DNA of 64,000 nt from Paraburkholderia ginsengisoli NBRC 100965 (GCF_000739735.1 NZ_BBJF01000014.1:62001-126000); one strand, 5' to 3'. Shown: positions 35,074 through 44,677, counted from the stretch's first letter. Notes: generated by a model from the letters alone, not told the origin. Program-made: numbers and translations.

Positions 35074-36513
35074 ATGGCGGAAAGCGAGAGTGGCCGGGTC
35101 ACGTCGGGCACGCGGGTCGGCACGGTGATGGACAGTTTGCGCGAGCGCATTGCAAGCCGCTCGCTGATGCCGGGCGCCCGCGTACCGTCGATCCGCGCGA
35201 TGACCGACACGCTCGGCGTATCGAAGTCGACCGTGGTGGAAGCCTACGACAGGCTGGTCGCGGAAGGCGTGATCGTCGCGCGGCGCGGCTCTGGATTCTT
35301 CGTGTCGGGCCATGCGCCGCCGCTCGCGCTCGCCGATATCGGGCCGCGGCTGGATCGCGAGGTCGATCCGTTGTGGCTCACGCGACAGTCGCTGGAGGCG
35401 GGCGCGAAAGTCCTGAAACCCGGTTGCGGCTGGGTGCCGTCCGCATGGCTGCCGGAAGACGGTGTGCGCCGCGCGCTACGCGCGGTGGCGCGCGATCCGC
35501 AGTCGCTCCTCACCGACTACGCGAGCCCGGCGGGTTTGCCCGCGCTGCGTCAGCAACTCGCATGGCGGCTCGCGCAGCACGGCGTCGAGGCGCCGCCCGA
35601 GCAGATCCTGTTGACCGACGGCGGCACGCATGCGCTCGATCTGGTGTGCCGCTTTCTGCTCGAGCCGGGCGACACCGTGCTGATCGACGACCCGTGTTAT
35701 TTCAACTTCCAGGCGCTGCTGCGCGCGCATCGCGTGCACATCGTGAGCGTGCCGTACACGCCTTCCGGGCCCGATCTGACGGCTTTCGAACGCGCGTTGA
35801 GCGAGCATCGTCCGCGGCTCTACGTGACCAATTCGGCGATCCACAATCCTACCGGGGCGACGCTCGCGCCGGCGGTCGCGCATCGGTTGCTGAAGCTCGC
35901 GGGCGAACACGATCTGCTGATCGTCGAGGACGATATCTTCGCCGACCTGGAGAGCGAACCCGCGCCGCGACTCGCCGCGTTCGACGGACTCGCGCGGGTG
36001 GTGTCGATCGGCAGCTTTTCGAAAACCCTGTCCGCGGCGGTGCGTTGCGGCTACATCGCCGCGCGAGCCGAATGGATCGAGCCGCTGATCGATCTGAAAC
36101 TGGCGACGTCATTCGGCAGCGGCCAGCTCGCGGCGAGCGTCGTGCATCGCATGCTGGTGGACGGCACCTATCGCCGGCATCTGGAATCGATGCGCGCGAA
36201 GCTCGCCGACGCGATGGGCGAGACCGTCAGGCGTCTGGGCAATGCGGGCCTCGCTATCTGGACGCGGCCGCGCGCCGGCATTTTCGTGTGGGCGCGTCTG
36301 CCGGGTTCGCTCGATGCCGCCGATATCGCGCGTCACGCGCTCGCCGACAACGTGGTGTTCGCGCCGGGCAATGTGTTCAGCGCGTCGCAATCGGCGGCGG
36401 GTTTTCTGCGCTTCAACGTATCGCAATGCAATCGGCCGAAGGTATACGAGACGTTGCAACGGGCGATGGAGGCGTGCGCCGCCGTGGACGCGAAAGAGCG
36501 GGCGCGCGCCTGA
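35074..36513 (+). CDS. MocR-type regulator: GntR winged helix fused to class I aminotransferase domain
   Basis: 479 residues from ATG 35074 (GGAG 8 bases upstream). wHTH at about 12-78 (RVPSIRAMTDTLGVSKSTVVEAYDRL), then a fold-type I aminotransferase domain with the PLP Lys317 (GSFSKTLSAAVRCGY), NPTG at 258-261 and the aspartate region EDDIFAD. The PLP site is complete, so it probably senses PLP or an amino acid through PLP. Regulates its own promoter and the divergent EamA gene by inference. Confidence 0.92.
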   Translation: MAESESGRVTSGTRVGTVMDSLRERIASRSLMPGARVPSIRAMTDTLGVSKSTVVEAYDRLVAEGVIVARRGSGFFVSGHAPPLALADIGPRLDREVDPLWLTRQSLEAGAKVLKPGCGWVPSAWLPEDGVRRALRAVARDPQSLLTDYASPAGLPALRQQLAWRLAQHGVEAPPEQILLTDGGTHALDLVCRFLLEPGDTVLIDDPCYFNFQALLRAHRVHIVSVPYTPSGPDLTAFERALSEHRPRLYVTNSAIHNPTGATLAPAVAHRLLKLAGEHDLLIVEDDIFADLESEPAPRLAAFDGLARVVSIGSFSKTLSAAVRCGYIAARAEWIEPLIDLKLATSFGSGQLAASVVHRMLVDGTYRRHLESMRAKLADAMGETVRRLGNAGLAIWTRPRAGIFVWARLPGSLDAADIARHALADNVVFAPGNVFSASQSAAGFLRFNVSQCNRPKVYETLQRAMEACAAVDAKERARA

Positions 36514-36550
36514 TCGCGCGCGTCCCGCGGTTCACAGATGCAGCAGGCGG

Positions 36551-37627
36551 CTACTTGCACAGGAGCAGCAGACGCTCCTGATCCGAGCAGGTAGCGCGCG
36601 GTTTCTGCGCGGCCTGGGTGGCCGTCGCGTTCATCGCCGCGGTGCGGTTCGTCAGGCAGGCACGCAGATGCTTTTCGACCGGGCCGTAGTATTTCCAGCC
36701 GCGCACGAGTGTCGGCAATTCGAGCTTCACCTGCTTCCATTTCGGATGGCCGTGCTCCTGCAGTGTGTCGAAGTTCGCGCACAGCGAGTCGGCGAAGCGA
36801 TTCAGATTGCCGACCGTATCGCGCAGGCCGTAGTCGTAGGTCACGAGAAAGGCCTTCACGGTCAACGCGGGGACGTCTTCCTTCAACCAGGTCGGGTAGC
36901 TGGTCGTGCGGATCGTGGTGGGGAAGTAGGTCTGCTTGGCGCGTGTGGTTTCGGGCGCGTTGGGATCGGCGCGCAGCAGGCGGATCTGTTGCAGCAGCTC
37001 GGGGTTCATGTCGTTGAACAGCTTCGCCGGTTGCCCGACGACGATAATCGCGACGTCCACCTTCTTCACGATCAGCGCGGCGAGCGCGTCTTCGTTGCTC
37101 AGGTGCTGAACGTTCTGCGCGGGAATCGGCTGGTTGAACATCAGGTGATAGAGCGTCGTCGCCGATTGCGCGGTGCCGCTGCCGAGCAGCCCGACGCTGA
37201 TGGTCTTGTCCTTGATGTCGGCCAGCGTTTTCAGCGGCGAATCCGCGCGCACCACGACGTTAATTTCTTCATCGTAGAGCGGCATGATGAGCCGCAGCGG
37301 CCGGATCGTCGTGCCGGCGTCAGGGTTGCCGGCGTTGGCCATGTCGATGTAGGCCTGGTACACGTCGGACTGCACCAGCGCGAGTTTTACGCCGGGCTCG
37401 AAGCGCATGCGCTGCACATTCTCGGCCGACCCCTTCGATGCCACCACGTCCAGATCGATGCCGACAGGCTGGGCCACCCATTTCGACAGGTCCTGGCCGA
37501 TCTGGATATAAGTGCCGCGCTCGGGACCGGTGACGATCTTGTAGTGCGCCGGTTCCGCGCCGGCGGCCAGCGAACATACGACGAGCAGCGCCAGCCCCAG
37601 CCATCCTGCAAGAAGTCTCTTCAGCAT
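36551..37627 (-). CDS. TAXI-family TRAP transporter solute receptor, orphan
   Basis: 358 residues. Signal peptide to about residue 24 (LAAGA), then YKIVTGPERGTYIQIGQDL and VVASKGSAENVQRM, the typical TAXI start, and GLLGSGTAQSA. TAXI proteins normally work with a fused DctQM permease; none is nearby. The C-terminus has an extra extension with two Cys residues (CLTNRT ... ATCSDQERLLLLCK) absent from most members. Confidence 0.88.
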   Translation of the reverse strand: MLKRLLAGWLGLALLVVCSLAAGAEPAHYKIVTGPERGTYIQIGQDLSKWVAQPVGIDLDVVASKGSAENVQRMRFEPGVKLALVQSDVYQAYIDMANAGNPDAGTTIRPLRLIMPLYDEEINVVVRADSPLKTLADIKDKTISVGLLGSGTAQSATTLYHLMFNQPIPAQNVQHLSNEDALAALIVKKVDVAIIVVGQPAKLFNDMNPELLQQIRLLRADPNAPETTRAKQTYFPTTIRTTSYPTWLKEDVPALTVKAFLVTYDYGLRDTVGNLNRFADSLCANFDTLQEHGHPKWKQVKLELPTLVRGWKYYGPVEKHLRACLTNRTAAMNATATQAAQKPRATCSDQERLLLLCK

Positions 37628-37833
37628 GGTCTATCCACCTATCGGTCAGGTTTGTACAGCCTCGCGCGTCAGTACGCGTGAGGCGCAAGAGAGCCGGTTG
37701 CCACGTTATGGTCGACGCGCTTCGACAGCCTTGTCCGTCTGCTGCCGCTCAGAGCACACGCATTAATGTGTGCGATGGGCGCACCGTGCTGCTATGTATT
37801 TCGGTATCCAGACAAATTTGTCATCGGCTCGGG

Positions 37834-39252
37834 TCACTGGCTGGATGGCACACTGGCGGAAGCCTTGCCGCCATTCGACGGTGCGCGGGTCCAACCGGAA
37901 TCCTTGATGGCGCGTTCACGTGCGTCGAGGCTACTCGTTGCGCCGCCGGCGGTTCCCGTCGCGCCGGCGCGCGGCGCGGCAGCGGACAGTTCGCTGTTGG
38001 CCGGCATCCCCTGGGGCAACGGTGTCTGTATTTGCGCCTGCTGCGTTGCCGTGGCCGTCTGTGCCTGGCCGGGCGGCTTGCCTTGAGCCGGAACGGCAGC
38101 CCCCGCGTGCGGGTTCAGCGGCGCCCAGCCGGTCTCGCGAATCACGCGTTCGAGAATGCCTTTCGCCGTGTCGTTGCCGGTGTCGATGGTGAGCGCCTCG
38201 TTGGCATGCGCGCGCGCGCACGACCATGACTGCTGCGCGATGCAGGTTTGCGCGGCCTGCAACGCGCTATCGCGACGCGTGGTCAGCGGGCGCAATTCGG
38301 CCGCCAGGTCCTGCGCGTCGCGGCCGCCGGGTTGCAGCGCCAGCGCGGCGCCGAGCGCGGCTTGCGCGGCGGACAGATTGTTGGCGCGGAACGCGAGCCG
38401 CGCCGATTGCAACGCTTGCGTGGCATCGCGGAACTGCAACGCGGGTTTGACAGGTGTCGCGACGATGGGCGGCGCAACGGCTGGTGGCGCGACGACCGGG
38501 GGCGCGACAACGGGTGCTGCAACGACGGGTGCCGCAACGACGGGTGCAGCAACAACGGGTGCAGCAACGACGGGTGGTGTGGTGACCGACCGTGTCGCGA
38601 CAGATGGTGCCGCCACCGGCGGTGCGACGGTCGCGGCTGGCGCGGCTGGCGCGACCCTCGCGACGGTTGCCGGTGTCGAGGGCTTGACCGCGGCGGTCGG
38701 ATGATTCGACTGAGCGGGCGAGAATGGCGCGATCGTGCCGGTGGTCGTTGTGGCGTCGTGAGTGGCGGATGCAGTCCGCTCACCGACGATATCTTCCGAG
38801 TCGTTGTAGTCACTGAATAGTGCGTAGCCGACAAACGCCAGGCCGATTACGACAACTGCCGCAATCGCGAGCAGCACACGGCGAAACGCCGCGGCTGTGT
38901 CGCGCGGAGGATACGGTGCGTTGTCGTCGTACGGCGGCAACGGTGCGTGAGTGTGAGCGGGCAAGCGCGACGTGCGGCGCGCAGTGTCGGGAGGTACGGC
39001 CTCATCGGGATGCACGGCGTGAGCCGTTGCGTCGGCCTCGTCGGGGAGAGCCTGCGCGTCGCCGAACTGCCGCGCGGGCGGACTCATCGCGCCGGGTCGG
39101 CTGCCGGGAAACGGCGTGCGCTTGTACATGCTTTCTTCGAGCGGATGCACTGCGCCGCAATATGGGCAATAGTCGACTTGCCGGTACAGCGCACCGCCGC
39201 ACCGTTTGCAGGGCGTAGGAAAACTGTGGCCGAGTGCTGTCTGGGTGGACAT
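37834..39252 (-). CDS. Zinc-ribbon membrane protein with VAAP repeat linker and helical C-terminal domain
   Basis: 472 residues from ATG 39252; the frame is open further 5' but that part is low quality. Residues 15-32 form a zinc ribbon (C15xxC18, C29xxC32), 125-146 one transmembrane helix, about 200-268 a Pro/Val/Ala linker with tandem VVAAP repeats, and about 275-390 a helical TPR-like region (DATQALQSARLAFRANNLSAAQAALGAALAL). The topology would place the linker and helical domain outside the cytoplasm. I do not recognise a named family. The related promoter region 39253-39664 has no gene apart from a terminator. Confidence 0.8.
   Translation of the reverse strand: MSTQTALGHSFPTPCKRCGGALYRQVDYCPYCGAVHPLEESMYKRTPFPGSRPGAMSPPARQFGDAQALPDEADATAHAVHPDEAVPPDTARRTSRLPAHTHAPLPPYDDNAPYPPRDTAAAFRRVLLAIAAVVVIGLAFVGYALFSDYNDSEDIVGERTASATHDATTTTGTIAPFSPAQSNHPTAAVKPSTPATVARVAPAAPAATVAPPVAAPSVATRSVTTPPVVAAPVVAAPVVAAPVVAAPVVAPPVVAPPAVAPPIVATPVKPALQFRDATQALQSARLAFRANNLSAAQAALGAALALQPGGRDAQDLAAELRPLTTRRDSALQAAQTCIAQQSWSCARAHANEALTIDTGNDTAKGILERVIRETGWAPLNPHAGAAVPAQGKPPGQAQTATATQQAQIQTPLPQGMPANSELSAAAPRAGATGTAGGATSSLDARERAIKDSGWTRAPSNGGKASASVPSSQ
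38461..38580 (+). repeat. 15-bp tandem repeat, about 8 units
   Basis: Units close to AACGACGGGTGCAGC run in register from 38461; the five from 38506 are nearly identical. On the minus strand they encode the VVAAP linker of the zinc-ribbon protein. A multiple of 3, so copy changes would keep the frame. Confidence 0.85.
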
Positions 39253-39579
39253 GCCGTGGACCCACCTGTGGAAAACGATGCCATTACGGCATGTTCCGGA
39301 TCGTGTTGAAGCTGGAGCCTTGTCCGCGGAATCACGATCCACATGCGCCGGAGAGTCGGGGAACGCAAGCCCACGCTTGCGATACCGTGCTTCCAATATG
39401 TGGCGTTTCGCACGTAACGTCAATCGACGTTCCCCCCTATCCTATGTGCGCTACCGCACATTACCAGGTACGACGAAACAGTGTGGATGCCGGCGAATGA
39501 GCGCAGGGGAGCGCGCTATTTCACGCCACTGGATGGCGGGCGGTGTTGCAGCGCGGTAGTGCGCGCCGGCGTAGCGGCC

Positions 39580-39619
39580 AAAAAAGAACGAGGTCGACGC
39601 CCATGGCGTTCGACCTCGT
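39580..39619 (-). terminator. Intrinsic terminator of the DHA2 efflux gene
   Basis: On the minus strand ACGAGGTCGA, a 12-base loop, TCGACCTCGT, then TCTTTTTT. Lies 46 bp after the stop of the transporter gene. Confidence 0.85.
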
Positions 39620-39664
39620 CAATAAGCGCTTGTATCAAGCGCCGGAAGAAAACGCAACCGACGA

Positions 39665-41224
39665 TCAGTGTTTGCGCAGCGGATGGTCCTTCAGCAACCA
39701 CGCGAGCGCGAAAGCGAGCACCACCACGCAGGCCGCCGCGAGATACACCGTATGCAGCGCGCCGGCGAACGCATGCAGATAGTCGTTGCGCAGCGCTTCA
39801 GGCAATTGATGGATCGCGGCAGGTCCCAGCGCATGCGGCAGTTCGGTGTCGGGCGGAATCAGCTTTTCGAGGCGCGCGGCGAGACCGTTCGAGAACACCG
39901 CGCCGAAGGCGGCCACGCCGATCGATCCGCCGATCGAACGGAATAGCGTCGCGCCCGACGTGGCCACGCCCATATGCTTGAACTCGACGGTGTTCTGCAC
40001 GGCGAGAATCAGCACCTGCATCACCATGCCGAGGCCGCAGCCGAGCACGCCCATGTAGAGATACATCACATGAATCGGCGTGTCGATCTGCAGACGCGAC
40101 AGCAAAATCATCGCGATGGCCACAAGAGCGGTGCCCATGATCGGGAACATGCGGTACTTGCCGATCTTGCTGATCACGCGGCCTGTCACCATCGACATCA
40201 CGAACAGGCCGCCCATCATCGGCAGCATCTGCATGCCTGCCTCGGTCGGCGTCGAGCCTTTCACCACCTGTAGATAGAGCGGGATGAACGTCACCGAGCC
40301 GAACAGCGACACGCCGATGATGAAGCCGATCAGACTGCTCAGCAAAAACGTGCGCTGTTTGAAAAGTTCGAGCGGCATGATCGGTTCGACCGCGCTGCGT
40401 TCTTCGTGGATGAAGCCCCAGATCGCCACGAGGCCCATGCCGAGCGTGAACCACAGTTGCGGCGACGACCACGGCAGGATCGTGCCGCCCTGGCTCGTGA
40501 ACAGGATGATGCAGGTGAGCGCGCCGGCGAGAAACGCGGCGCCCATGTAGTCGATGGTGTGCTTCACGTGACGAACGTGGGGCTTGAAAACCACGCCGAT
40601 CACGATCAGCGAAATGATGCCGAGCGGCAGGTTGATGTAGAAAATCCAGCGCCACGTCAAATGTTCGACGAGGAAGCCGCCGAGCAGCGGGCCAATCACG
40701 GTGGCGAGACCGAACACGCCGCCGAATACGCCCTGGTAGCGGCCGCGTTCAGCCGGCGGAATCACGTCGGCGATCGCGGCCATCGTCACTACCAGCAGGC
40801 CGCCGCCACCGAGCCCTTGCAGCGCGCGCAGCACGATCAGCTGGGTCATGTTCTGCGCGACGCCGCATAACGCGGAGCCGGCCAGAAACACGATGATTGC
40901 CGTCTGCAGCACGATCTTGCGGCCGAACAGGTCGCCGAATTTGCCGTACAGCGGCACGACGATGGTCGAGCTGAGCAGGTAGGCCGTGACCACCCATGAC
41001 AGGTTGTTGAGCCCGCCGAGTTCGCCGACGATGGTCGGCAGCGCTGTCGAGACGATCGTCTGATCGAGCGCGGCGAGCAGCATGACCAGCAGCAGCGCCG
41101 GAAACAGCAGGCGGATCGGCGGGTGGGCTGAGGCTGGCGAATCCGCCCGTAGGTCCGGGCGCGGGTCAGGCTGCAAATCGGGCTGCATTCGCTTGGCGGG
41201 TTGAGTCGCGGTCGATTGTTCCAT
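39665..41224 (-). CDS. DHA2-family MFS multidrug efflux protein (EmrB/QacA-like)
   Basis: 519 residues, 14 predicted helices. LLAALDQTIVSTALPTIVGELGG (helix 1, DQT motif), motif A GKFGDLFGRK and motif C-like GPLLGGFLVEHLTWRWIFYIN are clear. Exports drugs or toxic compounds by proton antiport. Divergent from a TetR gene; the AT-rich interval between them probably holds the operator. A 35-residue polar N-terminus (QPDLQPDPRPDLR repeats) is unusual but may be an overcalled start. Confidence 0.93.
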   Translation of the reverse strand: MEQSTATQPAKRMQPDLQPDPRPDLRADSPASAHPPIRLLFPALLLVMLLAALDQTIVSTALPTIVGELGGLNNLSWVVTAYLLSSTIVVPLYGKFGDLFGRKIVLQTAIIVFLAGSALCGVAQNMTQLIVLRALQGLGGGGLLVVTMAAIADVIPPAERGRYQGVFGGVFGLATVIGPLLGGFLVEHLTWRWIFYINLPLGIISLIVIGVVFKPHVRHVKHTIDYMGAAFLAGALTCIILFTSQGGTILPWSSPQLWFTLGMGLVAIWGFIHEERSAVEPIMPLELFKQRTFLLSSLIGFIIGVSLFGSVTFIPLYLQVVKGSTPTEAGMQMLPMMGGLFVMSMVTGRVISKIGKYRMFPIMGTALVAIAMILLSRLQIDTPIHVMYLYMGVLGCGLGMVMQVLILAVQNTVEFKHMGVATSGATLFRSIGGSIGVAAFGAVFSNGLAARLEKLIPPDTELPHALGPAAIHQLPEALRNDYLHAFAGALHTVYLAAACVVVLAFALAWLLKDHPLRKH

Positions 41225-41240
41225 GGCACCATGGCATTGA

Positions 41241-41252
41241 AATTAATTAATT
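41241..41252. promoter_or_regulatory. AT-rich palindrome between efflux gene and TetR gene
   Basis: AATTAATTAATT, a perfect palindrome in an unusually AT-rich stretch (41236-41268, with ATTAATAT after it) within a GC-rich region. Good candidate operator/promoter for the divergent pair. Confidence 0.55.
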
Positions 41253-41299
41253 CGGAGATTAATATATGCGACATCGTGTCACTCGTCAAATGGAATGCA

Positions 41300-42133
41300 A
41301 TGGCAAGGACCCCGTCAGATGAAGCCGCGGCGAAAAAATCCCCGCATGGCACGGCCGCCGTCAAGGCGAGCAGGACGCCGAGACGCGCGGTGAAAGCGGC
41401 TTCGCACGAGGCAACGCGGGCCGCAATGACGGCAACTACGGCAACTACCGCAACTGAAGCAACCGCCACACCCGCTACCACCGCCGCGCCGATGCGTCGC
41501 CCGGGCAGGCCGACGGGCGCCGCGCGCGGAACGCAACAGCGAAGCCGGTTGCTCGAAGCGGCGCTCACGCTGTTCGCACGGCAGGGCATCGTCGACACCA
41601 CGCTCGGCGAGATCGCGCGCGAGGCGGGCTTCACGCCCGCGATGATGCATTACTACTTCAAGACACGCGAACAACTGCTCGACGTGCTGGTCGAGGAGCG
41701 CTTCGGGCCGTTGCGCGCAGGACTCGGCATGCCGTTCCTGGAGAATCCCGACGATCCCGTTGCGGCGATCACGCAACTCACGCAGCGGCTCGTGCAGGTG
41801 GCGACCGAGCATCCGTGGTTTCCGTCGCTGTGGGTGCGCGAGGTGATCAGCGACGGCGGCCTGCTGCGCCAGCGCATCCATGAACGCTTCGGCGACGCGC
41901 ATCAGAAGGCGTCGCTCGCGGCCATCGCACGCTGGCAGAAGGAAGGGCGTCTGAACGCGGGGCTGGAGCCCGCGCTGGCGTTCGTCTCGCTGATGGGGCT
42001 GACGCTTCTGCCGCTTGCCACGCTGAAGCTGTGGCGCAACGATCCTTTGCGGCGGAACATCGGCGGCGCGGAGATCGCGCGGCATGCGGTTGCGTTGCTG
42101 CTTCAGGGAGTGGGGCCGAAGCAAGGCGATTGA
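41300..42133 (+). CDS. TetR-family regulator
   Basis: 277 residues from ATG 41300; earlier Mets in frame reach into the promoter region. The first 75 residues are a Thr/Ala-rich disordered extension (DNA repeats of GGCAACTAC type), followed by the TetR HTH (about 85-130, LLEAALTLFARQGIVDTTLGEIAREAGFTPAMMHYYF). The C-terminal domain is the TetR_C type seen in MexL/AcrR-like repressors. Likely represses the divergent DHA2 pump. The long N-terminal tail is odd. Confidence 0.88.
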   Translation: MARTPSDEAAAKKSPHGTAAVKASRTPRRAVKAASHEATRAAMTATTATTATEATATPATTAAPMRRPGRPTGAARGTQQRSRLLEAALTLFARQGIVDTTLGEIAREAGFTPAMMHYYFKTREQLLDVLVEERFGPLRAGLGMPFLENPDDPVAAITQLTQRLVQVATEHPWFPSLWVREVISDGGLLRQRIHERFGDAHQKASLAAIARWQKEGRLNAGLEPALAFVSLMGLTLLPLATLKLWRNDPLRRNIGGAEIARHAVALLLQGVGPKQGD

Positions 42134-42184
42134 GTTCGGGCGAGGCGTCGTAACGCGCCACGCCCGGTCACGCGATGTGCTGCT

Positions 42185-42904
42185 TCAGCCTTGTCGCTTT
42201 CTTTTCCATTCTTCAAAAGCCGCCTTCGTCGCTTCGTTTGGCGGATAGGTGCCGGGCAACGCGGCGCCTTCGCGAATCCGTTCCGTCAAAAACGTTTCGA
42301 GCTGTTCCTGTTCGACGGCGGCTTGCGCGACCTCGGCGGCCATCTTGAGCGGAATCACCACCACGCCGTCCGCGTCGCCGACGATCACATCCCCTGGAAA
42401 CACGGCGACGCCGCCGCAGCCGATCGGCACGTTGATATCCACCGCGTGATGGCGGATCAGATTGGGCGGCGCGCTCGCGCCCGCACAGAACACCGGCATG
42501 CCGAGCGCGGCGATCGTGGTGCTGTCGCGCACCGGGCCGTCGGACACCATGCCCGCCACGCCGCGCACCTGCAAACGCAGCGAAAGGATCGAACCAAACG
42601 ACGCGCTGCCGCGCTCGCCGCGGCAATCCTGCACGAGCACATGACCGGCCGGGATCGTCTCGACGCACTTGCGCTGCGCGTACTCGGGGTCCGCAAACAG
42701 TTCGAGCACGTCGATGTCCTCGCGCGATGGGATATTGCGCAGCGTGAACGCCGGGCCGACCAGATTCGCGCCGCTGTGCGAAGCGAGCGGCGCAACGCCT
42801 TGCATGAACGTATTGCGCAAGCCGCATTTGAACAATTGCGTGGTCAGCGTGGCGGTGCTGACATGGCGGAGCGCTTCGAGCGTCGCGGAATCGAGATTGG
42901 ACAT
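42185..42904 (-). CDS. RraA-like / 4-hydroxy-4-methyl-2-oxoglutarate aldolase family protein
   Basis: 239 residues. RraA-fold motifs: GERGSASFGSILSLR (about 96-110) and GMVSDGPVRDSTTI, where the Arg-Asp pair corresponds to the metal/substrate residues of HMG aldolase. The annotation as RNase E inhibitor is unlikely for this long form; a divalent-metal aldolase or oxaloacetate decarboxylase activity fits better. It stands alone, 51 bp after and convergent with the TetR gene. Confidence 0.85.
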   Translation of the reverse strand: MSNLDSATLEALRHVSTATLTTQLFKCGLRNTFMQGVAPLASHSGANLVGPAFTLRNIPSREDIDVLELFADPEYAQRKCVETIPAGHVLVQDCRGERGSASFGSILSLRLQVRGVAGMVSDGPVRDSTTIAALGMPVFCAGASAPPNLIRHHAVDINVPIGCGGVAVFPGDVIVGDADGVVVIPLKMAAEVAQAAVEQEQLETFLTERIREGAALPGTYPPNEATKAAFEEWKRKRQG

Positions 42905-43429
42905 GGTGTCGGCTGGCCTCGGTTAATCAGGAACGGTGGTCGGCAAATGCGCGTTGCGCGGAGTGGCAACGGCGCTCGCGAAGGCACTGGCGAACGCACT
43001 CAAGCCGTCGCCGCGCCCACGATGATAGCGCCGCCGCACATCACGCCGCCGACTCGGTCAGCGCTCGCGTAAGAGGCGTGAACGTACCGCGCGGATGAAG
43101 CGACGCATGCTTGACGAGGGCGAGGCACGCCACGTGCTACCACGCAGATAAATGTGCACGCCGCGCGAGCCCAACCTAACCCTCTCGCCGGCGACGCAAC
43201 AGAATTCGAATACACGAAAAGATGCCGGCGCGGGAAGTGCCGTACGAACGGGGTTCCTGCGAGCCGCCACGGCGATCGGGTGTCGGCATCGGTTTGCGAG
43301 AGGCGGGCCGAGAGCCGGTTTTTCATCGGCGTGCAGTTTGGCGCATTACTGTGCGCGGGTTGCGTTCGGGCCATGTCCTACAATGTTGGCCCTTGTGTGC
43401 AACTCGGTGCATGAAATCGAGTCGGAACC
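42905..43429. other. Non-coding stretch
   Basis: 525 bp. Several short frames cross it on both strands but none has family-like composition or a ribosome site. It includes the upstream regions of the divergent RraA-like and receiver-domain genes. I see no repeat or RNA-like structure. Confidence 0.45.
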
Positions 43430-43942
43430 ATGGACAGCAATATCGCAGCCGCGCAAATCGGCGGCAATCAACAGAACGAAACGTTGGCCACGTCTGGCGG
43501 CCTAACCGGTTTTATAGAGCAACAACAGAAAATGAACGGTGCATTGAGACTCGATCAGGCCACGATCGTGCTCGTAGAAGACGACCCGGATAGCCGGGAA
43601 TCGCTGACCTTGTTACTCGAAGCGGAAGGCGCGAAGGTCTGCGCCGTGGCGGACGCGGAGGAAGGCGTCGAAGCGGCGCTGCGGTTGTTACCCGACGCGG
43701 TCGTCTGTGACCTCGACCTGCCGGCCATGGATGGCTTCTATCTGATCCAGCGGCTGCGCGACCACGAGATTCGCGGCGATCACTCGCCATCGGTCGCGGT
43801 GGCGCTTACGGGTCACACCGACGACGCGTACCGCTTGCGCAGTATCGGCGAAGGTTTCCAGCATTTCATGACCAAACCCGCGTTGCCGGAAGATCTGGTG
43901 ACGCTGCTGCACGACGCGATCGACGCCCGCGCGGCGGGATGA
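43430..43942 (+). CDS. Single-domain response regulator (receiver)
   Basis: 170 residues. Receiver domain at about 44-165: Asp51/Asp52 acid pocket, phosphoacceptor Asp94 (VCDLDLPAMDG), Thr127 and Lys149 (TKP). No output domain. The first 35 residues are Gln/Asn-rich; a start at the Met before NGALRLDQ (43532) is an alternative. No kinase is adjacent, so it is an orphan receiver, possibly feeding a phosphorelay or diffusible target. Confidence 0.9.
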   Translation: MDSNIAAAQIGGNQQNETLATSGGLTGFIEQQQKMNGALRLDQATIVLVEDDPDSRESLTLLLEAEGAKVCAVADAEEGVEAALRLLPDAVVCDLDLPAMDGFYLIQRLRDHEIRGDHSPSVAVALTGHTDDAYRLRSIGEGFQHFMTKPALPEDLVTLLHDAIDARAAG

Positions 43943-44088
43943 ACGGCCAGGCGGCTTAACGGGCAGCGGGCTCGTGGCGCACGTGGGCCGCGAGTTCGCA
44001 TGCGGGCTTGAAGAGCGGGAAGAAAGGCGGCTGCGGCGAGCAGGCCGACCCAAGGCGCGATCCGCGAACCGGAGCGCAGGGGGCGCCG

Positions 44089-44664
44089 TTATTTCGCGGC
44101 AGCGACCGGCGTCGCGGCGCCGGTGCCCGCGACTGCTTCCGCCGCCTGACAGGCGGCACACAATCCCTTCAGTTCGATTTCATCGCTGGCGAGGCGGTAG
44201 CCCGCGTCCTGAATCTGCGCGACTAGCGCCTGACGCAGCTTCGGCTGATGCAACTCGGTGACGCTGCCGCATTGCTGGCAGACCACGAGGATGCCGTGCT
44301 GGCATTGCGTCAGATCGTGGCAGACGGTGAACGCATTGATCGATTCGATCCGATGCACGAGCCCCGCCGACAGCAGAAAGTCCAGCGCGCGATACACCGT
44401 CGGCGGCGCCGAGCCCGGATGGATCTGGCGCATTTCGTCGAGCAATGAATAGGCTTTGGTGGCGCGTCCCGAGTTCAGCAGCAATTCGAGCACCTTGCGG
44501 CGAATCGGCGTGAGTTTTTCGCCGCGTTCGCGGCAATATTCTTCCGCGAGCGTCAGCGCGGCTTCCTGCGAATCGGCCTGCGCCGGCTCGTGCGCATGAG
44601 CGGCGTGGGCGGCGTGGGCGGAGGTGGCCTGGTCGGCGGTTGCGGCGGGCTTGGCGGTCTTCAT
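44089..44664 (-). CDS. zur: Fur-family zinc uptake regulator
   Basis: 191 residues from ATG 44664. After a His/Ala-rich N-terminal tail (AHAAHAAHAHE) comes the Fur winged helix (KLTPIRRKVLELLL ... PPTVYRALDFL). Structural Zn cysteines C129xxC132 and C169xxC172 (GLCAAC) match E. coli Zur, which also ends its domain with GLCAACVEVEA. A TATAAT box lies only 6 bases before the ATG and no ribosome site is present, so the mRNA may be leaderless. No znu genes are adjacent. Confidence 0.85.
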   Translation of the reverse strand: MKTAKPAATADQATSAHAAHAAHAHEPAQADSQEAALTLAEEYCRERGEKLTPIRRKVLELLLNSGRATKAYSLLDEMRQIHPGSAPPTVYRALDFLLSAGLVHRIESINAFTVCHDLTQCQHGILVVCQQCGSVTELHQPKLRQALVAQIQDAGYRLASDEIELKGLCAACQAAEAVAGTGAATPVAAAK

Positions 44665-44671
44665 CCGTCGA

Positions 44672-44677
44672 TTATAA
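44672..44677 (-). promoter_or_regulatory. -10 box immediately before zur
   Basis: TATAAT on the minus strand with the ATG 6 bases downstream; transcription would start at or next to the A of the start codon. No clear -35 hexamer is seen. Confidence 0.5.

Noticed and set aside
43000..43374. 124-residue minus-strand frame in the 42905-43429 gap
   Set aside because: No ribosome site, no domain, low-complexity composition.
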